Below the pieces are notes generated by a model that had not been told where the DNA came from, did no database searches, and was given only the letters and a program-made list of their open reading frames with translations. A stretch of 64,000 nucleotides of DNA from Camarhynchus parvulus (Eukaryota > Chordata > Aves > Passeriformes > Thraupidae): positions 7,564,001 through 7,628,000 of the forward strand of contig NC_044585.1 in the NCBI RefSeq assembly GCF_901933205.1, read 5' to 3'. The stretch's first letter is position 1. Each line of letters begins with the position of its first letter. Below, piece by piece: positions 1-12,640 of the stretch. The position numbers and the translations under genes are program-made.

Positions 1-2849
1 TTTTGTAATTAAGAATGGGTCATGCTCAATACCTTTCCCTCAGAACACTGTGGTACTTGCTACTCATAAAATGGGGGTATTAAAAAAACCAAAACTATTG
101 TCTGTTGCCTAGACTTTGAGCATCAGTGCTATTGTCAGCTTAGAGATACTTATTGTATCCTAAATAAAATTAATGTGAGCAGATCACAGGTAGCCAGGAG
201 CCGGTATGGACACAGAAATACTTTATTTTTAATCATTATTATTATTTGTCTTACTCTATGCAGAGATGTAAGAAATAAATAAATACCTCTTTATAAATCA
301 CAGCCACACAACAGAGCACTGAGAGCTGAATTCATTGCTTCCTTCCTTTATTATTTTTCTTTATGACTTCCTCATTTGGAACTTCTCCTATTTCATCACT
401 CACATGAATAAAAACGATCTTATGCAACCATACATCACATTTCCCACTCTTTCCTGGAAGGAGGGGGAGGAAACTGGCTCAAAACAACTGAAACAATCAG
501 ACAGAATTTCCCAGTTGAGACAAGTGGCAAATGTGTAGCCAGCACAGTGTCCCACTCACTATCATCTCCCTACAACAGCCTATCAGCTCTGCACATGGGA
601 ATCCTAAACTCCTACCACAGCCAAGGGGAAACCCAGCAGAACAGCTATTAGAGACCATTTGTTCTTAGACATTTTCAAGAACTATGTCAGTATTAATAAA
701 AAGCCTGGGTAATGGAAATGGTGTGAATGCAAAGCTTTGTTCTGGCTTTCCACTCAAGGCATGCCTGTTCTTTCTCAGCAATTCGTGATCAGCAAAACAA
801 AATCAGAACAACTAACTGGGTAAAAGACAAAAAGACAAATAGCTTTTAATAATGTAGAAAGTCGATCACAATGCACTCCCAAGACTGAGATCCAATGCCT
901 CATATGCAGCATCAAACCACCATGGTTGTGCTAATAGAAGGTGCCTGATGCACAAGGAACATGATTAATTTTATACAAGTCACTTCACTGACAAAGGTTC
1001 TCAGGAGCAATGAGTCATGTCAGAACACCCAACCTTTTCCTCACTCCCGTCTACAACTCAAGGTGCTTTAAGAGAAGTCCTAATTCCAGAAGCTTAGGAA
1101 GCTTATCTTGAAGTACCTGGAGCTGTAGATGGGAGGGACTGTTTGGCACTCAAAATTGTTCCTGGTAGCCAAAACAAGAAGCTTTCCTTGCAAACAGCAG
1201 GTACTGGGCCCAATGGGAAGGGTACTACAGAAACACTCATGTTATGCTGCTCAAAGCAACAGCCTGAAGCTGCATGACCAGACACATCTCCCACTGAGAG
1301 AAGTGAAGGATTCTGTGATGGCAAATAACTGCTTACCAAGCTGACTGTGTAATCATTCCTTGGGATGAGGAAGGATGCCTAAAGAACTAGAGTTTAAGAA
1401 GCAGGCAAGCAAAAAGATTAGGGTTTCCACAGACCAAATTCAACTTCCTTGAACACGAAAAAAATTGATTTTGTTTATTTAAGTAATGAAGTTTCTACTG
1501 TCCCTCCTGTCCTCTTCCACTGATCATAACTGTTTAGGTAATGCTTGGAGAGGGAAAGAGAGATATAACCAGAAACCATGAACTACATTCTCCCAGCAAC
1601 ACATTAGGCTCTTTGATGAAAACCAGGAACATTTAATAATTCCTTTTTAAATTAAAAAGAAGGATGGATGCAACTTAATTCCATAATTAAAGGGTTAATT
1701 ATATGCATGATAAAAATAAGTTTTATGTTTTACCGTGCACACCCAATCCCTATAATCTGGTCATAAATAAAAGGGCTGGTGATAAGGAAAGCTGCAGGCA
1801 GGAGAGCAACTCACCATCTTTAATGGGCAGTTATATGACATGCTGCTAGTACATTGGCAGTAAATCAGCAGAAACATCTTTTATAGAGTTCTAGTTTTTA
1901 TGATGTCATTAACTTTCCTCCTTATACTTAAGGGATAATGAAATAAAGTCATGAGGAGGGATCAAAGGATGAGCCCGAGCTGTGTAGTTTGAAACAGCCA
2001 CAGGGGAATGAATTTTGCCCACGCTTTCCTGCAGACATTTTGAGGGCAGAGAGCAGTGAAGAGTGGAGGAGGCAAGACAGACCACAAAACTTTTGGCAAA
2101 CCCTGAATATCACACATATTAATGAGCTCTTTTATGAGAAGAGTTCTTTAAGCAATATTCCTGTGGCTTCAAAACACTGCAATTTAGCAATAATTTAAAC
2201 ACACGAGGTGGTGGGATCCACACCATGTTGAAAGAAATGGCAAGGCAGGCTGAAACATCAGCACACCCTTATTGCAAAGATCACAGGCACAACACTGTCT
2301 CATTCTCTTGTGTAACCAGAAAAGCTGAGCAGGTGCCATCAGCAGGGTAATGTACAGCACCCAATAACCAATGCACACCAGTGAACTAAGGCAGTAATAC
2401 TGGGAACAGTTGTGAACCATTTAGGCCAAGTCACGCATCTATCTAACACAAATGGAAGAAAATGTTGCCAGTGGATCTGTACCTAATTGAAAAAATTAAA
2501 GCAAACCTCCTCCCTGTCACTGTGATTACAATCCTTCCATGGGGTACCTATCAGACAAGCCTTAAAAAGCAGGACAAACATTCTAGATTTAGCTGATAAA
2601 ATCACATCCAAATCTAAAACTTGGTAGAAAGAACAATTTCTTGACTTCCTGATCATTCCTTATTCTCATTAATACACATAAAAGAGGAAAATTTCTGTCT
2701 TGCCCTGAAGATACCCAGTACTGGCTGCTTCTTAACACACAAATTGTATGTAGCCCAGGTCTCCTCCTCCTTACAGCCCAATGTTTTCTTTCACTTGCTT
2801 TGCATAACTCTGTTTAGTGGATTTTGCCAAGGAAATTAAGATGGAGAAG

Positions 2850-3260
2850 TTAATTAGCCCATCTCAGGGATCTGCACGAGCACGTGGGAAGCTCGAGGTC
2901 AGCGCATCTGTCTGCAAACACAGTGGTCAATTAGCACGAGGAACATTTATCAACAAGTGCTGTTCCCTTTTCCACAAGCAACCTTTCAGCAAACTCCCAG
3001 CCCCGTTGTACAGCAAGGCTCAGACGTGTTAGTTAAGATTCCGGAGGCTGCTCTCCCCAAGCGCCGACTCCACTCATCTTCCCATTCAAATTGAAGCTGT
3101 CTTTTGTCTGATGCATGCACGCAGCGGGGCGATGGAAGAGGAACCCATCCTGGCTGCCATGGAATAATAATGGCTGTGTCAGTGTGCCTGTCCATCTCCT
3201 GCCTGAGCATCTCTCACGTGCTCCCCATCTTCCTCACGACTGCAGCTGCAATGGAAGCTC
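2850..3260. promoter_or_regulatory. Candidate conserved non-coding element
   Basis: Repeat-free block with unusually many CpG dinucleotides for this intron. It contains a CACGTG E-box (2881-2886) and a CAATTAG homeodomain-type core near 2928. No splice-bounded coding frame is seen. Function is inferred from composition only. Confidence 0.3.
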
Positions 3261-5207
3261 AGCCCTGACAAGGCAGAAGGGAAGCTCCTCTCTGGTGGTA
3301 TTAAGAGGAAGGGGAGGGAATGGAGGAGCTAATTGTGCACACTGCAACTCCTTCTGAAAATAGGAAACTGAGTTATCTCAGTGTTTCTTATAGGGCTTTA
3401 TGCATTCAAACTTCTCTAAATGAGGAACTACACCATGCATTACACATCGCCATAGAGATGATTGTATACCATTACCCAAAATTGAACTGAGTCTGTTCAA
3501 CCTACCCTGCACTCCAATTTGTCACAGAAACAGTTTCCCTGGCCCATTCATGTAATGAATGTGGATATGAAGTTAATGCCAAGGAAGATAAGCACCCTCA
3601 GGGTTATTTAAGCCTACCCTTCTCTGTCATTCCCTGCAATATTTCTTAGGCAGCATTATATAGGAGGTTTTTTAAAAAAAGAAGCAGAAGTGGAAACAGG
3701 GTAGTGGCACATCATTCAGATCTGATGCCAGCATCTACAGTGACCTTGCTGGGTGGAAACTATTTCACTGTTACCTATTTCAAAATCCAACAGGATCAAT
3801 CCTAAAATGTTTTGTTTTTAGAGAAGATACTGAAGGACATAGCACAAAAGCATACTTTGTCAGGCCAATATCTCTCCTGTTTCTATAGAAAACGTCTCAA
3901 ATTCTTCATATAAATCACATCCATCCAGTGAAGTGTGAAATGCAGACCAGGTTCTACAAAGCAACAAATCATATTTCAAAAGCTCTGCGCTTTGTTAGGG
4001 CACTCTAGATGAAGTCCTGCTGGGGTGAAAGGAAAGGCTCAGCTCCCATGCATACCATTCAGGTGAGAATTTAACTCTCTTAATTGTCCTTTTTAGCTTC
4101 AACACAGCCATACAGGCAACAAGGCAAAGTAAAGCCCAGTCTAGTTACTGCAGCAGACTCAGAGAGGAATCACAGCTCAGCCAGCCTTTCCAGCTGTTGT
4201 TGAAGTCCATCATCACATCCAACCCTGAGATGATGCCAACACTGCAAAATTTTGCAGGATTCTCCATCACTGAAGCAGCAGCAGTGCCTGTGTGGTGGAT
4301 CAAGCCTGTATTTGGAAGACAGCAGCGGGATTTAGGTGCCTTGAGATGCAAGGCTTGTAAGCTGGGAGGTTAAAAGCAGCATTAGAGAATTAGGTGTCCA
4401 ATTCCCACTGAGAACTACTGGTAATTGGTATCTACAATAATACAAAGACTCATGCAATTAGTATGCAAAGATGCTTGTGCAGAGGGCAGGCTGGCTGAGA
4501 TTTAATTTTTAGGGTTTCCACAGCAATTTTATTTGTGACCTAACACTTGATTTTTACCTTCAATATTCCTCTTTATCCCACCTGCCCTATCCTTACAGCA
4601 CAAGCCAGCAAGATTACAAACCAGGGCTTATCTACAAAGAGCGTTGTCCCTCAATTTAAATTGCAATGGTTTCTTCTTTGAAGGATTGCTAAGTAGCAAG
4701 AACAAAACCTATGACTGTCAAGCTCTAAGCATCACAATTTCTTATGGCTTTACTGCAGAACATTAGGACAGGATGAAGAATTAGCTGTGTCAAGGAGAAA
4801 ATTTGCTACTGTCAAATTTGTTTAGTTATTCGGAGTTACAAATATGATTTGCTGCTACCAAAAAATCAACCAGGCTATATTAAAAGTGTAATTTGATACG
4901 CAGCTATAAATCTCTTTAATAAAGGTGTGGTGGAAATGATGTTATCCATATATAAAGATTAATCTCTATTTAAATATATATAAATTCAGGAAGCTGAACG
5001 ACGCCAAAGCTGAGAGGTGTCTTCTGAAGTGCGAAGGTGCTTTGTTACTCCTGGCAAATGCTAATTCTTTTTGCTGCCGCTTGGTTGTACTTTACATTTA
5101 ACCACACAGCCCTATTTATTATTCTCACTCTGAACTTTCACGGCATCCCTTTCATCACTTAAATTCCCCCTTTCGAAACAAACATCAATTTGAACAAAAA
5201 CAGTCTT

Positions 5208-5251
5208 TAAAAAAAAAAAGAAAGAAAAAGAAGAAGAAGAAAAAAAAAGAA
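5208..5251. repeat. A-rich / GAA purine tract
   Basis: A run of A and AAG/GAA units directly before the CpG-rich island at 5260. Low complexity. Confidence 0.9.
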
Positions 5252-5259
5252 TCAAAGCA

Positions 5260-5735
5260 TTTTTAGTGAAATGAAGTTTTCTGGACTGAATTACCCAGCC
5301 TACACCATAGCATGCTCAGCCAGTGGAAATTATTTAGGAACAAGCGAGGGACGGGGCCAGAGGCCCGAGGCCTTTATCTGGGGGATGATTGATGTGCTGC
5401 GGGCCCCGCTGTGGCCAACAGCGATTTTTATCTGTTGCCAGCAGCAACAGGCCCGGGGCGCAGCGTGAGGCCCGCGGCCGGCGGGGCGCGGCACGGCCCG
5501 CACACAGGGACACACAAACGGCCTTTTCAGCCGGACAGCTCTCGTGGGGGGCTCTGACATAAAGGGCCCTTTGCAAAGGCTGGAATTGTCAGCCCTTTGA
5601 TGGCCGCATGCTGGGCCATTAGCTTCTGTTACTAATTTGCGGTGCATGTGAGAGGGCAGAGCGGCGGGAACACCTGCGAGCGGCTCGGGCGCATTGTGGG
5701 ACGGGTTTTGTCAGGAGAGACGAGGAATAAAGGAC
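5260..5735. promoter_or_regulatory. Intronic CpG-rich island, candidate enhancer or alternative promoter
   Basis: By eye about 20 CpGs fall in the 190 nt from 5340, and more follow to about 5735, in an otherwise CpG-poor intron. It contains two TTATCT GATA-like sites (5374-5379, 5428-5433) and a GCTGT-TGGCC-ACAGC-like inverted motif (5408-5422). The flank at 5040-5200 also looks unusually structured and repeat-free. No TATA box or first-exon signal could be supported, so the promoter role is only one option. Several overlapping ORFs here look like by-products of the high G+C. Confidence 0.4.
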
Positions 5736-6188
5736 GAGGCATAACCCTTCCCTCCAAAGGGCAGATGACACAGGCTATTATCGTTTCCAGCCATCAAAAG
5801 GACGGCTCTGAAGTAACATCAAGCCGTCTAACTCAAACCTGGAAAGGCAAAGGAACTAGGGAAATTCAGAGTTAACAAGGGGCCAGCTGTAACACAATGT
5901 GCTGGGCTTCTGCAGGAACTTTCTGGGGAGAGGCACCCTTACACACCAGGATACTGGAGAACAGCACAGAGAATTCAAGGACAAACCATCATGTGTGGTT
6001 GTTCTGATTCTGAAAGCCCAAATCTGCTCAAGCTCCTGTGTGCAAAACACATAAGGGGGGAAACAGGAGTGAAGATGGGGGTGTTCATGGCAGATGCCAG
6101 CCCTGGCCAGAAGTGGAAGAAATGCCATTTCGAACTGCTGGGGTAACTTCTAAACCCACAGATTCCTGCACGCTGAACACAATATGAC

Positions 6189-6200
6189 TTTTTTTTTTTT
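6189..6200. repeat. Poly-T run
   Basis: Twelve T in a row; no element recognised next to it. Confidence 0.9.
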
Positions 6201-8950
6201 CTACCAGCAATCCCATAGAGCATCAAAGCTTCCACACAACTGGGCCAGTGAACACACCCAGAAGGTCTCCCTGCCCCACGCATGAGCTCAGCTGAGGCAC
6301 AGCAAACAGCACGCCCCAGATCCCAGAGCAAGATTACGGCAGCACTGGGAATACAGCACAGACCTCCTGTCTCCTCCTCCTGGCTTTGAACACAAAACCT
6401 CGCTTCCTTTGTTGGTTAATATTCAGGATGCAGAAATTACAAGCATTCAGGGCTGAAACTTTAAAGATTAATATAAAAGCAACTTTTGTATTACATTTGT
6501 GCAAGCAACCAGAAAAGTACATATTGTAAAATAATCCACAAGTTGTACTACTGTGGGCCACTGCAGTGACTAATGAACATGTTAACTTTCAGGCTGAGTT
6601 TTGCTGGAAAGCAATTTTTCCCACCAAATTACAAAGTCTACTTGAGTAAAAGAATAATTTACAACTCTCACAGCACCATGGTGTCACAAAAACACCACTC
6701 CAGCAAAATTAAATAGGCGTCAGAAAGCACCACAATATCCAAACAAATCCAACCCCAACTCCAGTCAGGAGGAAGAAAATCCACTGCGGTAGACAGAGTC
6801 TGCACTGACGCTGAAGACATACTTTTATTGAACTAAATTTCTGTAAAACATGGTTTGCACAGTCTGTATTCAAGTGACGGCAGAGCCAGGAACCAAAAAC
6901 AGGGCCCCACTGCTTTAAGCTACTGGTTTTCAGCCCTGGGACATGAGACCTCCAGCTTTGCTGAGTACTTCTTAAATGAGCTGTAAAATGGTAGCTAAGA
7001 AAAGCAACCCTGTGGTCAAGATGGCTTTGCATTCAAAATATAGGGCTCTGCAACTTTAGTGGTGTTTTTCTTAGGTTGTCTGCAAATTGGAAGAGGTTGA
7101 AAACCACCAGCAAGACTCCAAGTGAGGTATGAGAGAAACCTACCATTATAAAAGAGGTTTGGGTAAAATGGCAACAGACTTTGACCAAACTGAAACCCAA
7201 ATAAATATTATAAACACGTTACTACGAGTCTGGAATCAGAAAATGCCATTAGCAAGGCTCCAGGAAGTTCTGAATCTAGCTCCTCACCATGCAACTTTAA
7301 TTATGAGCCTTTCCTACCTGTGCTTCCAGTTTCACAGCAATTGAACACATTTAAATGTCTGAAAACCTCAAATCATGGGATCTTGATCAAACCACTCTAA
7401 GTTTATTTTCAGTGACATGTTTGCCTTAAGTTTCACAACCACCGATTAGAATTCATTCCTTCTAAAGCAAATTCTGACAAAATCAATCAACTTGAGAAGG
7501 TACTGGTGAGTGAAAAACACCACACTCAGTAAAGCCACAAGTCACAGCCTTGCTGTGGTCCTGCTGAGCTGACAAAGACCCACTCCCTTCTCCAGATTGT
7601 GTTTTCTTGCGATTCCTGCAATTTTCTACTGCTGTCATTGACAGAGATGAAAATGCTACTGTTCTCCCACTCATTGTCCAAGGCCAGTGAGGTAAAGAGC
7701 TACCTGAACAGAATACCCACAAGGATGTTTGCTCAAGGCAGACAGATCAGAGATAAGATTTTGGTCATATCAGGTGTAAACCGTCCGTGATGTGAAGCAG
7801 AAACCAGTCCTATTGAGGATCTTTCTTTCACACTCCATTTCTCAAGTAAAACAAAGGGAAAAACCTCCAAAATCCTTTTCCTTGTTCCCCCAAACCCCTA
7901 GATAAAGCAGTTGGTAGTGCCAAATGTGCTGTCCAGAGGCTGAACCATTCACACACCTCATAATGCTCATCCTGTCGGCCCCACACCTCAGAGTTGTCAG
8001 GTAGCCCCCAAAGCAGCTTTGATTCTGCACGTTTTCCCATTACTCAATCCCTCTGCACAACCATCTTCTGCTCTCTTTCCCTGGCTGTCCAGTACAGCAT
8101 TGAAGAAAATTAACATGGAACTGTCCTTCTAATTCTTGTCTCTCTTTGGAGAACCTGTCTTCCCCTTTGATCTCCCCGTGAGCCTGTTTGCATGGGTGAC
8201 CCAACCACCTGAACAGAAACTTTGAAGCACAAGTCACTGAGGCAGCGTGTCAGAGCGCTTTGGGCCAACAAGATGGGCACCATGCTGACACTCTAGTTAT
8301 AAACACACCAAACTCCCCCTTTCTAAACACCAGATCAATCTAAAGTTCACTTGCATTGCTCTTCATGCATGCTTGACCACATCCTCTTCATTTAAACTGC
8401 ATTGCCTAAAACAACTTCCATAGTTTTGGTAATTTCTCTGCAGTAGTACTGGAAACTTTTGAGGAACTGATTTCCTTCGCATTTTCCTTTACATTTCCAT
8501 TTTTCCTTTTACATTTGCAAATTTCATTATTCAGTTCCAAAAGCCAACTATCACATTGATTCTTACCAACCCAACAGCTCACTGGCCATCATTCAACTGA
8601 GGAACTCAATGGAAACACTTTCCAAAATCCCTGGGCTGAGCTGCTGCTTCCCCCTTTCCCCAAGATGATTTAAAACCCGCAGAAGTGAGGGATGAAGTCG
8701 GGCCTGACAGACCACTCTGCCCACACTAGTGCTCTCTGCCCCAACCAGGTGCAGCCCATCGGTGCCGCAGAGGGTACGTGTCAGCCTGTGCTAACATTCT
8801 TCAGATAAAACCATTATTTTTACATCATTCATTGGCCTTTATACAAATAAAGTCACTGAACTAAAGCACTGCTGCAGAATCAATTTATTTTGGTGTTGAT
8901 AATGAAGGCTTTGGCTTTTATTTCCCACATAAATGTGTACTTTATTTCCA

Positions 8951-8997
8951 GGAAGGGAGGAAAAAAAGAAAGGAAAGGAACAAAAAAGGAAGGGCCT
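8951..8997. repeat. Purine-rich low-complexity tract
   Basis: Nearly uninterrupted A/G run (ggaagggaggaaaaaaagaa and similar). The pre-mRNA strand is pyrimidine-rich here, but no exon follows. Confidence 0.85.
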
Positions 8998-10083
8998 TTC
9001 TTATCAGTAACCATTGTAATTTCCTTGAAATAGCAACTAATTCTTACCCTTCCTTCTCACATGTGACCAGATATATGTATCTGTGTGAACAGCCCATTTA
9101 ATTCCCTCCCTGCAAATGCTCTAAATAAGATGCATGAATAGGATTCATATAATGAAGCTGATTCTGGCATGCCTGAAAAAGTTCTACTTTTTAAGAAAAA
9201 TATTTGAAGAATGATGTACTGTGAGAATTACCATTGTTTGTGAGTTCTGAAATGCAAGTATGCAAATACAGACATAATATATTTTTTAAATAAACAAAGT
9301 CTTAAATAGCTGCCCAAAAATAATGCAGCCAAGCTTGAGAAATAGATGTAGATATGAAAGTCATAATTATCCAGCAGTAGGACTAATCCAAAGAGATTAG
9401 CTCAAAACAGAAAAAGAATGAAAACAAGGGAAGCGACAAACACATGAGATGCAGCATTTGGTTTCAAAGTGGGCCAGGTGGCTTCCTTGGCACTCTGGCA
9501 GCAGGGAATTCTTCAGACTCTCAGCACATTCCAAGGGCAGAGAAGCTGCTTGCCCCAGCTCCAGCCCATTGGGTGGGCACAGGTTCAGGGATCATTCTCC
9601 CTATCCTTTAAAAGCAGCTGGATTGGAATGCAACCACAGAGACCTTCATACCAGCCTGCTGCCTTGCAAATCTGGGCAATAAGTCATGCCTCTCCAGGCT
9701 GCAAGCTAATCTGAATTAGGCATTTGATGTTCTAGTTCCAGTCAGCACACAATCTCCAGGAGAGCAAGACTCCTGGAGCAGGGATATGCCTTGGGTCAGG
9801 ATGAGCAGTGGGGAGTATTGGAGAGAGCCACCAGGGCCAAGGGAAATGCCAAGGAGCATTTGGTTCTGCACCTTCACAGAGGCATGGCCTGCTGTCAACA
9901 GAGCTGGTGACTCCTGGTCTGTCTGATGGCAGTGCCTTGTCCTCTGAGGTTCAGCTTAAGCTCCACACCATCCCATCCCTTGGAACCCACTCTGGGGGTA
10001 ATTTCAGATATTGTCAGTCCCTGTTGCTGCCAGCCTATATAACAGGAAAGGACACCGACCTGATATTATCCAAGACAAAGGGC

Positions 10084-10130
10084 TGAGAAGAAGAGAAAAA
10101 AGGGGGAAGGAAAAAAAAGAATAAAATAGT
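10084..10130. repeat. Purine-rich low-complexity tract
   Basis: A/G run of gagaagaagagaaaaaaggg type. No exon follows on the minus strand. Confidence 0.85.
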
Positions 10131-11521
10131 TCAGTTTGTGAACCACGTTTCAAGAACATCCCCCAGGTGCTCTCCATCCCCCAACGTTCAAACTAGCATG
10201 TTCTGCTGCAGCAACGAGCTTCACAAGGTCTGGTGTTCTAAGAAGGGCAGTGGTTTAGCCACCTCCTCAGTGTTCTACACAACAATTAGTAGGAGGTTCA
10301 TTGCTATACATCAAAGATGCAGTCTGACTGTGGATAATTTTTCATAGAACTCTTAAAAGTGGTGAGTTAAAAGCATTTATCAGAAAAACCAGTTAACAAC
10401 AACAAAACCTGCAAAAAATAAAACACAAAAACCCAACCACTCAGGCACACACACAAGCTTCCAGACATTTAATTACAAAATAAATGCATATGACAGACAT
10501 CAACAAGCCTACAGGAAGATTCCTGCTTCAGTATTCAATGCAGCCTCAATAAATATTTCAAGGTTTCAAATGGATGCTTTGCAATAGCACAGTTTCCATT
10601 TGCACAAGTGCCAGAAGGAAGAATTCAAAACAGGCTTAAAGCAAAACCAGAGTATTTTCCTGTAAAACTTTAATTGGGAAACTGACACTATATAATCTGT
10701 ACATCATTGCCTTCGAGCTGTTGTTAAAAAATTAAAGCTGTATCAAAAGGACTGCTTTGTTAAATTAACATGTTATGCATACCAGACATAATCTGCAGCA
10801 GGAAAGGAAATAGCTTTGAGTCCAAAATGCACTGATTGCTGCGGCTGTCATTGACAGAGGCTGAGCCAAACAACATCAGCAGACTAGAGCATCTCTCATG
10901 CCTCCCGTATGGACACACACCTTTACAAACACCCAGCCTTGATTTCAAAACCTGGGCAAAAGCAGAGTTTCATCACGGTGACTGTTACAGCTACAGATCA
11001 CACATTGTATTGTGTGAATTCAGTGTGAAGTTTTGAGATGTGCAGGTATGGGGTGAGGCTGTGCTGATGGAGCCTGGCTGCCAAGCCCACCTTTGCTTTT
11101 ATTCCAAGGGCAGCAGTGAGGAAGAGGCTGGAATGCCCAGGGCTGGTGTGATGGGCATGAAGGCTCTGGACCAGCCACAGGAGCCTCTCTCCCATGGAAA
11201 AAGACATCCCAGTCCTTTGCTCCAGCAGCAGGCAATGCCTTACCCACGCTTGCTCAGCAGCAGCACAGCCGCTACCAGGACAGGCACCTGCAGCACGGGG
11301 AGCTGGGCTGCAAGCTGTGGCCTGGGACAGAAGCTAAAGGGCTTGGTTTGGAGAGAGGGGTGATCAGACAGGGACATGGGACACGCAGCTCCTTGTATTT
11401 TAGGCACAAGACAAAAAAAAATTAGGTGGATCTTCTGAACTACCTCACCTATTTGAGTAAATACTCCGTAAAACACTCTCCCACCTACACACTTCAAAAA
11501 AAGACCTGAGTACCACTACCT

Positions 11522-11590
11522 CATTTTAAGGCTAGAGACACTCAGGCACTGAAGCTCAGAGGAACCTGCCCAAGGCTCTTTGAAAGTACT
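11522..11590 (-). mobile_element. MIR-like SINE remnant (core fragment)
   Basis: cattttaaggctagagacac, tcaggcactgaagctcagag and gaacctgcccaaggctcttt follow the reverse-complement MIR core (attttacagatgaggaaac, tgaggcacagagaggt, aacttgcccaaggtcac). Short and diverged. Confidence 0.4.
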
Positions 11591-12429
11591 AATTGAAAAT
11601 CTGAACACTTAAGGTTTCTCTCTGAAATCCATTCTGATGCTGAAGTCTGCTCAGCAAACACATGCCAAAAACGAACCAAGTGCCCTACGTCATCCCCAGG
11701 ATATGACCACCTTCTCTGTTTAACCTTTGCAAGCCCTCGTCACAGTCACCATCACTTTGGCTTCAGATCAATCCAGGCTCATCAAACAGGCTACACTTTG
11801 AAAAGTGATTCATCACTTTGCATGCCCAAACTCCTGACAACATGACAGACTCAAGGAGGCCAAGTTTTCTAAAAATACAGAGCACGCTTCCTCAGAAAAG
11901 CCCGGTTCTCTCACATGTTTCAAGTTGTTCACCTCTGAATTTGAAGTGCCAAAGTAATTTTGGAAGATCTGAACAATAATGTTTCCTCAGTAAAAATTTA
12001 CAGCTCTGCACACGATGGGCTGTACTTCACTCTGTGCACTGCGAGTCTGAGGCAGTGCTGTGGTCTGCAGTGAAGGCGGGTTAACAGTTTTGAGGCTTTC
12101 AAGATAAGCAAAATTTCCCTTGACGTTGTAAACTCTTCAGGTGGTTAGAGACAACAGTTTCTGCTTTTTTGATGTCTTCTCAGAAAAGAGCTCACATAAT
12201 TTTATCAGTTTCTGGGGTGACCATCAGATAACCAAGCTATTCCTGCCGGAACCACTCAATGCATCTCCCCCTTCCTGTCACTGGCAATCCACAAGACGAC
12301 CAGGGGATTCGAGCTAACCACAGGGTTCACAACTTAACTGATTAAGTAGGTGGGAACTGATGCCAGCTCAGCTCAAAGTGTCTGTCTCTGCTAACCAGAA
12401 GCCAGCCACAAGCTGTGGAGGGGAATGAC

Positions 12430-12640
12430 CACAGATAACACACTGATACTGAAACCGTTTGGTGAAGCTGCAGCTTCCTGTTCGAGTGCTCTCGCAATCT
12501 CTTCGAAATGAATCTTCAGCAGGAAACTGGCTGCAGTTAAATGGGCTGTTTGGGTCGTCGTGTGGCGTCTATTGCTGCCTCTTGTTTTCAAGGGACCATT
12601 TATTATTCTCTCCTGCCCTCTTCCCCAGCTTTCTAGAAAT
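12430..12640. promoter_or_regulatory. Candidate conserved non-coding element
   Basis: About 200 nt of repeat-free sequence, denser in CpG (tcgtcg, ttcgaaatg, ctctcgca) than its surroundings, with AT-rich cores (gcagttaaatggg, tttattattctc). No coding signal is supported. Confidence 0.3.

Noticed and set aside
9930..9965. Minus-strand SEDKAL-like peptide reminiscent of the family's DDKAS motif
   Set aside because: Wrong flanks, no acceptor in register, and a stop immediately upstream. Chance similarity.
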